From: Caldilineaceae bacterium bin5
Lineage (GTDB): Bacteria > Chloroflexota > Anaerolineae > Caldilineales > Caldilineaceae
NCBI GenBank assembly: GCA_002238445.1
Contig: MPML01000023.1
Span: 1-62,989 of the forward strand
Length of the DNA stretch: 62,989 nucleotides
Direction of reading: 5' to 3'
This document shows positions 56,128 through 62,989 of the stretch, one piece after another. Below the pieces are notes generated by a model. It made no database searches and had not been told where the DNA came from. It was given only the letters and a program-made list of their open reading frames with translations. Made by a program: the position numbers and the translations under genes. Each line of letters opens with the position of its first letter. Within the stretch, counting starts at the first letter, position 1.

Positions 56128-57510
56128 CTATCCGAGCAGTTCTTCGCGGGAGCGCTCGAGGACGGCGTTGACACGCGACTCGAGGTCGTCGGTCGCCTCT
56201 GCCACCGTCTTGACCTGCAACATGGCCGCTTCCTGTTCCTCGACGGCGATGCTGGCGATCTCACCTTCGGCGGGACCGTTAAAGACGGACGTAGCGTCTT
56301 TCAGAAGCTGGTTGAGGATCCACAGCTGCGTGGGCGGATCGGTCCGATCCTGCACGTAGATCAGGCCCTCCGCGGTGGGAATATGGGCGGGGAAGGGGAA
56401 GATCGTCTCGGCGTACATGACGGCGCCGTCGCCCATTGTCAGCCACTTGATGTATTCCCACGACTCATCCGGGTGCGGGGCGGAACTGGTGATCGAGATA
56501 CCGTTCTGATAGGCGTCGATCGTGTTCTCCCCGGTGACGGGATGCGCGGGCGGCGTGAAGACGTCCCACTCGAACTCCTCGATTTCGGAGAAGGAGGGGA
56601 TCATCCAGTCACCCATCACGGCGAAAGCGACGCGACCGGTTTCGAAGGGGTTGAACTGCAGGTTGGCTTCGGGCGGCATGGCGACCTTGTGTTCGTTGAC
56701 CAGGTCGGTCATCCACTGGAAGGCCTCCATCGGCCCGTCCTCTTTGATAAGACAGTTGTTGTAGTCCTCGTCATAGAAGGCGCCGCCGGCCTGGAAGATC
56801 CAGAAATTCATGCGGGAATTGCCGTCGACCGGTTTGTCCATGCCGTAGGACTCGGCTGAGCCGTCGTCGTTGATGACGGTGAACTCTTTGCCCGCCTCGA
56901 CGATCGTGTCCCAGGTCCAACTCTCGTCCGGATCGGGGATGCCCTTTTCGGCGAACCAATTCTTGTTCCAGAACCACATCGTGCCGGAGTGCCAGACGGT
57001 GGGGAAGGCGTGCAGGTCGCCGGAGCCGCACCGGATCGTGCCGGGTTGCCAGCGGCCTTGTGTGATAGCGCCCTCGTAAAAGTCGTTGAGGTCGACGCCA
57101 TCACGCTCGACAAAGGGATCGAGCGGGATCGTCACCCCGTTGTGCGCGAACCGCACGTGATAGTAGGGCGAGTGGTGCATGATGTCGGGTGAATCGCCGG
57201 CGGCGGTGGAGGCCAACATCTTCTGCCAGTAGTTGGCCCAGGAGGTGATGTCCTCCTGCAGCTTGATGTTGGGGTAGGCCTCCTGGAAGGCCGCCTGCAG
57301 GGCACCCTGCTTCTCCACCTGGAAGCCCCAGTACGCGAGCCGCAGTTCGACGGTCTCCATATCGGCGTCGCCGCCGGAGTCCATCGAGTCACCGGCGGCG
57401 GGCGCCGGCGCGGCGCAGGCCGCGGTCACCATGACGCCGGCAGTCGCCGCGGCAGCGTGCAGGAATGAGCGACGTGACATCCGCTTGCTGACCAATGCGT
57501 TCTTCTCCAT
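56128..57510 (-). CDS. CUT1 solute-binding lipoprotein, system 2
   Basis: 460 residues. Tat-type start 'KRMSRRSFLHAAAATAG' and lipobox 'VTAAC'. Family 1 binding fold: 'ELRLAYWGFQVEKQGALQAA', 'NYWQKMLASTAAGDSPDIMH', 'ESWTWDTIVEAGKEFTVIND' and 'SWEYIKWLTMGDGAVMYAET'. AAGGAG lies 9 bases before the ATG at 57510. Probable carbohydrate ligand; the GH-like gene at 57760 is divergent and may process it. Confidence 0.92.
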   Translation of the reverse strand: MEKNALVSKRMSRRSFLHAAAATAGVMVTAACAAPAPAAGDSMDSGGDADMETVELRLAYWGFQVEKQGALQAAFQEAYPNIKLQEDITSWANYWQKMLASTAAGDSPDIMHHSPYYHVRFAHNGVTIPLDPFVERDGVDLNDFYEGAITQGRWQPGTIRCGSGDLHAFPTVWHSGTMWFWNKNWFAEKGIPDPDESWTWDTIVEAGKEFTVINDDGSAESYGMDKPVDGNSRMNFWIFQAGGAFYDEDYNNCLIKEDGPMEAFQWMTDLVNEHKVAMPPEANLQFNPFETGRVAFAVMGDWMIPSFSEIEEFEWDVFTPPAHPVTGENTIDAYQNGISITSSAPHPDESWEYIKWLTMGDGAVMYAETIFPFPAHIPTAEGLIYVQDRTDPPTQLWILNQLLKDATSVFNGPAEGEIASIAVEEQEAAMLQVKTVAEATDDLESRVNAVLERSREELLG

Positions 57511-57583
57511 CGTCTTTTTCTCCTTGGATCGATTGGATTGGATTGAATGTGTGTTTCGGGGCAGGAAAAACTATTAGTAGGAA

Positions 57584-57611
57584 ATTGTAACATATAGTGA
57601 AAATGTATCAA
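57584..57611 (-). promoter_or_regulatory. Candidate promoter of CUT1 system 2
   Basis: On the minus strand TTGATA (57611-57606), 16-base spacer, TACAAT (57589-57584); both boxes are 5 of 6 to consensus. It lies about 75 bases before the binding-protein start, in an AT-rich patch of a GC-rich region. Confidence 0.55.
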
Positions 57612-57759
57612 AGGGGGCTTCGCGCGGCTAGGTGTGTGGCCTTATCGGGGCGCGCACAGGAGTAACTGTGCGGAGGCGCTTGCCTACGCTATCATGACGC
57701 CATACTATTGGAAGAAGCTCGCGGACCAGCCAACGCAGCTTTGATTGTGAGAAAAACCC

Positions 57760-59238
57760 ATGCTATTCAAACCAGAAATCGCGGCCCGCTTGTGGGATAC
57801 CTGGCTGTACTACCACGAGGGCACACACTACCTCTTTTATCTCCACCGCATGCGCGCCGGCGGCGGCTATGACGGCATGAGTGTCGCCACTTCGGATGAC
57901 GGTGTCCACTTTGCCGACCGGGGGCCGATCATCCACAAGGCGGCAGACGCCAACTGGTTGGGCACCGGCATGGTCTGGCGCGCCGGCGACCGGTTCATGC
58001 TCAACTTTTCGGAGGAGCGCAACGGGGTGCAGGAGATCTTCTTCGCCGAATCGGACGACCTGTTGCAGTGGCGGCGGCTCCCCGACGAGGCGTATGTGTG
58101 CCGGTCCGACCCGCGCTGGTATGCAGAGGACCCGATGTTCACAAGCCAGCGCTGGGACTGCATCTGGGTGCTGCCGCGGGAGGACGGGCCGGGCTATATC
58201 GGCTTCCTCACTGCGGTGGCCAAGGATGGGCCGCCCGGGCTGTGCGGCACGGCCGGCTGTGTTGTGTCCGATGACGGCCGCCATTTTCGGGCTGCGCCGC
58301 CTGTGATCGAGACCGGCTTGTGGGGCGAACGCATCGAGGTCGGCGCGGTGGAAAAGATCGGCGACCGCTATTACATGCTGCTGGGGGTCGGCAAGTCGCA
58401 CGCGTTGGGGTCGCGACATCTGTCGGACCTGCTGGCAGGCGAATGCGGGATGTACGTTCTCTCATCCGAGGCGCAGACAGGCCCCTACCGTCTCGACCCC
58501 GGCCAGCGTCTGCTGCTGGGTAATAGCCCCAAGCGGTTGAACTACTTTGCACGATTCTATCGATGCGGCGATCAACTGCTGCTCAACCACCACACCGTGC
58601 CGCGTCAGCACGGCGGCGAATCCTATTTCTCGCCGCTCAAAACGGTCCACCGTGACGGCGCGGGCATTCTGAGCCTGCGCTGGTGGCCTGGCAATGAAGC
58701 GCTGAAGGGACGTGCCCTGCCGGTCGTGCTGGAGGGATGCGAGTTCTACGGCCTGCGGACCGATGATTGCCCGGTCGAAGCCGGGCGCATGCACCTTGCT
58801 GCAGCGGCCGGCGGGCTGGCGATACTTCCGGTGAAGTACGACCTGGCGCGCGGGGTCGTTCTCGAAACGGAGTTGACCTTTCAGGAGTTAAGCGGTCCTC
58901 TCGGCGGCGTCGGATTGTTCATCGAAGGCGACCCGACCGGCGCCGGCACGTTGTTGGTGGCGCAGAGCGATGATCGACTGACGACAGGCCCCTATACATC
59001 ACCCACCGGAGACGGCTACGCCTTCCAACCTGAAGACGCCAAGCCGCTCCCCTTCAAACCGAAACAGACTATGCGTTGGCGGCTGCTGTTGCGCAACGAG
59101 TTCGCGGAGCTCTACGTCGACGACGAACTGATCCAAGGCTACACACTGCCCCATGCCCCGAGCGGCCGGCTGGGATTTGTCATCGAGGCCGGCACGGCGG
59201 CTGCGGCGAACGTACGCGGCTGGGAAATGTCCCTCTAG
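57760..59238 (+). CDS. Glycoside hydrolase GH43/GH32-like five-bladed propeller protein
   Basis: 492 residues, no signal peptide, so probably cytosolic. Propeller residues 1-310: 'WDTWLYYHEGTHYLFYLHRM' (candidate nucleophile or base Asp), 'GMSVATSDDGVHFADRGPII', 'RWYAEDPMF' and 'GERIEVGAVEKIGDRYYMLL' (acidic candidate), 'YVLSSEAQTGPY'. A beta-sandwich tail (about 340-492) resembles the GH32 C-domain ('LELTFQ...', 'ELYVDDELIQGYTL' motif). Divergent from CUT1 system 2 and followed by system 3, so it likely splits an imported oligosaccharide. Family placement between GH32, GH43 and GH68-like groups is uncertain. Confidence 0.7.
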   Translation: MLFKPEIAARLWDTWLYYHEGTHYLFYLHRMRAGGGYDGMSVATSDDGVHFADRGPIIHKAADANWLGTGMVWRAGDRFMLNFSEERNGVQEIFFAESDDLLQWRRLPDEAYVCRSDPRWYAEDPMFTSQRWDCIWVLPREDGPGYIGFLTAVAKDGPPGLCGTAGCVVSDDGRHFRAAPPVIETGLWGERIEVGAVEKIGDRYYMLLGVGKSHALGSRHLSDLLAGECGMYVLSSEAQTGPYRLDPGQRLLLGNSPKRLNYFARFYRCGDQLLLNHHTVPRQHGGESYFSPLKTVHRDGAGILSLRWWPGNEALKGRALPVVLEGCEFYGLRTDDCPVEAGRMHLAAAAGGLAILPVKYDLARGVVLETELTFQELSGPLGGVGLFIEGDPTGAGTLLVAQSDDRLTTGPYTSPTGDGYAFQPEDAKPLPFKPKQTMRWRLLLRNEFAELYVDDELIQGYTLPHAPSGRLGFVIEAGTAAAANVRGWEMSL

Positions 59239-59346
59239 GCACACGCATTCCAACACGCATCCACAACTGACTGGGGGTCTTTTAACCGGCGCCGGAGCGG
59301 CCGGCGCAGCGCGCGCGGAACGGGTATGCGGCTAATGAAGAAAGCG

Positions 59347-60228
59347 CTAGCCTTTGATTCCAGTCAGAGAGATGCCGCGTACAAAGTAGCGCTGCAACAG
59401 GAGGAAAACCAGGAGCACAGGCAGCGTGACGACGACGGAGCCGGCCATCAGGCGGGGCCAGCTGGTGTACCACTGCCTCTGTACGAGGGCGACGCCGAGC
59501 TGAACGGTAAAGAGATATTTGCGGTCAAGGAAGATGAACGGTCCGAAGAAGTTGTTCCAGGAGGCCATAAAGGAGAAGACGCCCAGGGTGGCCAGGGCCG
59601 GTTTCATAAGCGGCAGGGCGATGCGCCGGTAGATGCCAAAGGAGTTGCAGCCGTCGATGCGGGCGGCGTCTTCCAGCTCCACCGGCAGCGAAAACATGAA
59701 CTGGCGCAGCAGGAATGTGCCGTAGGCGGAGCTGAGCATGGCGGGCACGATCAGGGGCAGATGTGTGTTGACCCAGCCGACGCGGTGCATGACGATGTAG
59801 AGCGGGATAACGGTGACGGCATAGGGCACCATCATTGTCGACAGGACGATGATGAAGAGGACATTTTTGCCCGGAAAATCGAGGCGGGCGAAGGCAAAAG
59901 CGGCGAGCGAGGATGTAATGAGCTGGCCGCCGACGCTCAGAACCGCGATCTTGACGCTGTTATAGAGGAATATCCCAAAGGGCTGGTCGAGGAAGAGGTC
60001 GCCGTAGGCTTCCAAAGTAGGCTCCAGCGGGAGCCAGGTTGGCGGGATCTGAAAAGCCTCGAATTCGGTCTTGAACGAGGTTGAGATCATCCACCAGAAG
60101 GGAGCCAGCGCGGCCAAACCCAGCACAATCAGCAGAATGTGGGTAACGGTGTTGGCCAGGAGCTCCTGTTGTTTGAGACTTGCCACACGCTCAACGCGTG
60201 CCGCGCGCATGGAAGAAACTCTTTGCAC
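59347..60228 (-). CDS. CUT1 sugar ABC transporter permease (MalG type), system 3
   Basis: 293 residues, six helices. EAA loop 'ELEDAARIDGCNSFGIYRRI' with 'ALPLMKPALATLGVFSFMAS'; end 'QRYFVRGISLTGIKG'. Convergent with the GH gene (108 bases). Sixty-nine bases separate it from the MalF gene upstream. Confidence 0.92.
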   Translation of the reverse strand: MQRVSSMRAARVERVASLKQQELLANTVTHILLIVLGLAALAPFWWMISTSFKTEFEAFQIPPTWLPLEPTLEAYGDLFLDQPFGIFLYNSVKIAVLSVGGQLITSSLAAFAFARLDFPGKNVLFIIVLSTMMVPYAVTVIPLYIVMHRVGWVNTHLPLIVPAMLSSAYGTFLLRQFMFSLPVELEDAARIDGCNSFGIYRRIALPLMKPALATLGVFSFMASWNNFFGPFIFLDRKYLFTVQLGVALVQRQWYTSWPRLMAGSVVVTLPVLLVFLLLQRYFVRGISLTGIKG

Positions 60229-60297
60229 GGGTATCCCCTTTTTCGACGTTCGCCAACTCCCCTACCGCCGGCTCAGGCCGCAATCGCCACTGGTTTC

Positions 60298-61218
60298 TCA
60301 ATAGTGTACCCACAGCTTGGCCAGACGCACCTGGATCATCGTGATTGTAAAGATGACCATGGCCAGGATCCAGGCCATAGCCGAAGCATACCCCATCTTG
60401 GAGCTGCCGAAGGCCATCTGCCAGAGGTAATAGATGTAGACATTGGTCGAATTTATCGGTCCGCCCTGGGTCATAACATAGATGAGGCCAAAGGTCTGGA
60501 AGGTGCCGATCACGCTCATGATGAGAATGAAGAACATGGTGGGCGTGAGCAGCGGGATCGTAATTCTGAAGAAGCGGCTCAATGGCCCTGCGCCGTCGAT
60601 GGTGGCGGCTTCATACAGGTGATCGGGGATCCCTTGCAGGCCGGCCAGATAGAGGACCATATTGTAGCCGAGCCCCTGCCAGACGGTGACCATGGCGACG
60701 GCGGGCATGGCCCAAAAGACATCGCTGAGCCAGTTGGGCCCGTCAATACGGACCCAGGAGAGGACATAGTTGATGAGACCGAATTCCCCGTCATAGAGCC
60801 ATCGGAACATGAGGCCGACGGCAACAACCGAAGTGACCAGCGGCAGGAAGAAGGCGAGCCGGTAGAGGTAGCGTAGCCTGATTGGCCGGTCGAGCAGTGC
60901 GGCCAGAATCAGCGGGAAGGTCACGGAGGGCACGATGATCCAGCCTGCATATCTGAACGTGTTGCCCAGAACCTTCCAGAAGAGGCGGTCGCGGCTTACC
61001 AGGCGGGCGTAGTTTTTGAGGCCAACCAGTTCGGGCGGACTAACCATATCCCATGTATTGAAGCTCATGTAGAGGGATGCGGCGATGGGGAGGAAAATGA
61101 AGGCAACGATGCCGATGATGAGGGGCGCGATAAAGAGATAGCCCTCATATCGATGCCAGCGAATGTTGCTTTCTTTCGTCTTGGCGACGAGGCGGGTCAA
61201 TGCCTGTGACTGAGCCAT
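60298..61218 (-). CDS. CUT1 sugar ABC transporter permease (MalF type), system 3
   Basis: 306 residues. First helix 'YLFIAPLIIGIVAFIFLPIA', EAA loop 'HLYEAATIDGAGPLSRFFRI' then 'TIPLLTPTMFFILIMSVIGT'. Preceded by a 130-base gap holding a 17-bp near-perfect hairpin after the binding-protein gene. Confidence 0.92.
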   Translation of the reverse strand: MAQSQALTRLVAKTKESNIRWHRYEGYLFIAPLIIGIVAFIFLPIAASLYMSFNTWDMVSPPELVGLKNYARLVSRDRLFWKVLGNTFRYAGWIIVPSVTFPLILAALLDRPIRLRYLYRLAFFLPLVTSVVAVGLMFRWLYDGEFGLINYVLSWVRIDGPNWLSDVFWAMPAVAMVTVWQGLGYNMVLYLAGLQGIPDHLYEAATIDGAGPLSRFFRITIPLLTPTMFFILIMSVIGTFQTFGLIYVMTQGGPINSTNVYIYYLWQMAFGSSKMGYASAMAWILAMVIFTITMIQVRLAKLWVHY

Positions 61219-61225
61219 AATTTGT

Positions 61226-61282
61226 CCTGCGACACACCTGGAGCCGCGCAGTGGGAGGCGGCGATTCCAGGTGTATCGCAGG
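61226..61282 (-). promoter_or_regulatory. Hairpin between binding-protein and MalF genes, system 3
   Basis: CCTGCGACACACCTGGA (61226-61242) pairs with TCCAGGTGTATCGCAGG (61266-61282) at 16 of 17 positions, over a 23-base GC-rich loop. The longest of the three intercistronic stems. No T-run follows on the minus strand. Confidence 0.75.
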
Positions 61283-61348
61283 CTTGGGAGACTTCCGGAT
61301 CGGTTTTACCTGTCTGTCCGCTACTGAACCCGAGCGAACATCAGACCT

Positions 61349-62789
61349 TTAGTACTGTTCCTCATTGGCGTCGAGGAGGATGTCCTCCATCACCACCTGT
61401 ATCTCGTTGAGCGCTTCGGCGGGGGTCATCTGCCCAAGGAAGGCGGCCTGCAGGTTGGGGATGACGGCGGTGCCGAGCAGTTCACCGTGGTTGACGCCGA
61501 GCGAGTCGTTGGCAGCCAGGTCGGAGTTGAAGCAGGCATCGACAAAGACTTCGCCGCCGCGGGCAGCCATCTCCTCGGTCACGAACCCTTCGGGGCGGCC
61601 GGCGGGGATGGAGAAGCCGGTTCTGCCCAACACAAGGGCGGCCTCGCCGGTCCACATATGCCTTTGGAAGGGCGTGGGGGGGGCGGGGGGGGAGGAAAAG
61701 GCCGGTTCTGCCCAACACAAGGGCGCCTTCGCCGATCGACATATGCTTGAGGAAGGCGAAGGCGGCGTCGGGATGGTCTGTGTCGGCGACGATGCCGAAG
61801 CCGGAGGTCCACATCATCGTTGTCTTGGGGCCGCCCTCGAAGGCACGCGGGTTGCGCACAACATGCCAGTCGATCTTGTCGGTATTTTGGAGCAGGGCGA
61901 CGGTATCGATTGTGTGGCTGGCCCACATGGCGATTCGCCCCGTAAGCTGCCGCGAGCTGGCGCCTTCGGTGGACAGCTGTTCGGGCGAGGGTGAAATATC
62001 GTGGGTAAGGATGGTGTCCACGAGCCATTCGATCGCTTCGATATTCTTCGGATCGTTGGCCGTGGGCGTGGTGAGGTCCCAGTTCCAGCGGTCGAAGTAT
62101 CCTTTGCCCTCGTTGGCCCACATCCAGTGTTCGTTGGCCCAGGGACCGGTCTGCGTCATCCAGCCGAAGATCTTGTCCTGGCCCTCGCCGGAGGTCAGCT
62201 GCTGGCCCATTTCGAGGCAGTCGGCCCACGTCCAGCCGTCTTCGGGGTAGGCAACGCCGGCTTCATCGAAGAGGCCCTTGTTATAGATTACAGCGTGCGT
62301 AACATAGTCCTTGGGCAGACCGAAGAGCTTGCCTTCGACGGTGTAAAGCTGGAGCAAGGCAGGCGCGACGGGGTCATCGTCGTAATCGGAGTCTGCGTCG
62401 AGGTAGGGATTCAGATCGACCAGAATGCCCTTTTTGCTCCAGATTCTGGGCGGCCCATAGGTGGCCACGATGGCGATGTCGGGGGGATCGCCGGCGGCGA
62501 TGCGGGCGTTGATCTTGGCGAGCATATCCGGCCAGGATCCGATGGTAGGGCTGATGAGAATATCCACGTCAGGCATGACGTCTTTGAACTTGTCGAATGC
62601 CTCGCCGTGTACTTCGTCGGGTTCGTAGCCCAGGTATTCGAGCTGGATGCCTTCGGCGGCTGCACCACCACCGCCGTCGGAAGCGGCCGGTGATTCGACC
62701 GGTTGACAGGCGGCGAGAAGGGTTGCCCCGCCGATGGCGCCGGCTGTCAGTTGCAGGAATTCGCGTCTTCTCATGGGCTTAGCGTTCAC
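61349..62789 (-). pseudogene. CUT1 solute-binding lipoprotein, system 3, frameshifted by an 85-bp repeat
   Basis: Starts at GTG 62789 (GAGGAG upstream) with Tat motif 'RRREFLQLTAG' and lipobox 'LAAC'. The fold is intact through 'AAFAFLKHMSIGEGALVLGR', then the frame leaves the family and reads an Arg/Pro-rich tail to 61482. The true continuation is one frame over: 'FQRHMWTGEAALVLGRTGFS', 'IPAGRPEGFVTEEMAARGGE', ending EEQY at 61349. The shift is caused by an 85-bp duplicated segment (61616-61748) with two G8 tracts. No stop interrupts the join if one base of the tract is lost. Either disabled, phase-variable, or an assembly error. Both downstream permease genes are intact. Confidence 0.85.
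61616..61748 (-). repeat. 85-bp imperfect direct repeat with two G8 homopolymers in the binding-protein gene
   Basis: GCCGGTTCTGCCCAACACAA starts at 61616 and again at 61701 (period 85). The copies then diverge (GGGCGGCCTCGCCGGTCCAC versus GGGCGCCTTCGCCGATCGAC) but share CATATGC. Between them lies G8-C-G8 (61675-61691). 85 is not a multiple of 3, so the repeat shifts frame. Confidence 0.9.
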
Positions 62790-62871
62790 AGTGGTCTCCT
62801 CTTGGAATATTGATGAAGGTTCTGTGCGTGGATTGCCGGTATTCTACAGTACCTGAATTTCATTGGCAATC

Positions 62872-62989
62872 GTAACTACTCAGCCGCAACTGATTCGCAA
62901 CCCTGGACGAGGCGAGCAAAGGTGTTTTTTCTCCCCTCATTCTTGTATTTTGGGCGGTCGGGCCTTCGGCCCTCCCTTGTGCAGGGGCT
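62872..62989 (-). mobile_element. MITE-like element, copy 5 (cut by the right edge)
   Basis: Starts GTAACTACTCAGCCGCAACT, which nearly matches the inverted right end of copy 1, and reaches the shared GC core (gggcggtcgggccttcggcc) before the window stops. Same orientation as copy 2. The left flank 62864-62871 is TGGCAATC, so an intact insertion should show TGGCAATC again about 290-310 bases further on. It lies 82 bases upstream of the system 3 binding-protein gene. Confidence 0.85.

Noticed and set aside
1..62989. tRNA, rRNA, riboswitch or CRISPR features
   Set aside because: I saw no conserved tRNA/rRNA segments, no cobalamin or other riboswitch core upstream of the B12 enzyme or transporters, and no regularly spaced repeats. 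Dedicated covariance-model scans could still find weak ones.

Overview
The window looks like a high-GC bacterial chromosome segment, probably a Chloroflexota member of the Anaerolineae/Caldilineales type. This is inferred from gene content, not from a marker phylogeny: several CUT1 sugar ABC systems without their own ATPase, twin-arginine lipoprotein solute-binding proteins, several phytanoyl-CoA dioxygenase-like (PhyH) proteins, Gfo/Idh/MocA oxidoreductases, creatininase-family amidohydrolases and a secreted fibronectin type III protein. The only clear housekeeping gene is guaA. I saw no rRNA, tRNA or CRISPR array.

Layout. 1-2.1 kb: 5' part of a secreted FN3 protein (runs off the left edge), a decayed class V aminotransferase tail and a coiled-coil membrane protein with an exact 66-bp repeat. 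2.6-9.8 kb: M20 peptidase, creatininase, translin-like protein, serine beta-lactamase-like protein, TPR protein, guaA, and hicB with a nonsense-mutated hicA. 10.2-14.7 kb: SDR, amidohydrolase, orphan MNT nucleotidyltransferase with a stub of its HEPN partner, PPOX-like protein, GNAT, second creatininase. 15-19.7 kb: large membrane-anchored propeller-like protein, amidohydrolase-2, DUF362. 20-26.7 kb: a second hicAB whose toxin is split by a MITE, and a PhyH+Uma2 block present twice around a large membrane protein. 26.7-36 kb: sugar-acid and B12 enzymes (enolase superfamily, LarA, UxaE, class III aminotransferase, VOC, and a diol/glycerol dehydratase with fused large and medium subunits plus a small subunit). 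36-46.4 kb: ABC exporter, D-cysteine desulfhydrase-like enzyme, first CUT1 operon, PhyH, enolase, MetE-like protein. 46.4-48.2 kb: a two-gene AAA ATPase + TOPRIM module resembling OLD/PARIS-type defence systems. 48.4-53.8 kb: HpcH aldolase, a complete RelE/RHH toxin-antitoxin pair, three MocA-type oxidoreductases. 54-62.9 kb: second and third CUT1 operons around a GH43/GH32-like hydrolase; the third binding protein is frameshifted by an 85-bp repeat containing two G8 tracts.

Three patterns cross the window. (1) Five copies of a ~286-307 bp MITE-like element have GTAACTAC termini. Four complete copies have perfect 8-bp target duplications; the fifth is cut by the right edge. The ends and duplication length match IS66-type transposition. 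(2) Toxin-antitoxin loci are mostly decayed on the toxin side: two broken hicA genes next to open hicB genes, two MNT genes without HEPN, an orphan VapB-like gene and an orphan DUF2283 gene. (3) All three CUT1 operons have a long hairpin between the binding-protein gene and the first permease gene, suggesting a shared way of setting their expression ratio.

Metabolically the genes fit a heterotroph that takes up oligosaccharides (CUT1, GH) and processes sugar acids and polyols (MocA oxidoreductases, enolases, UxaE, LarA, SDR, HpcH aldolase, diol dehydratase). Substrates cannot be assigned from sequence alone.
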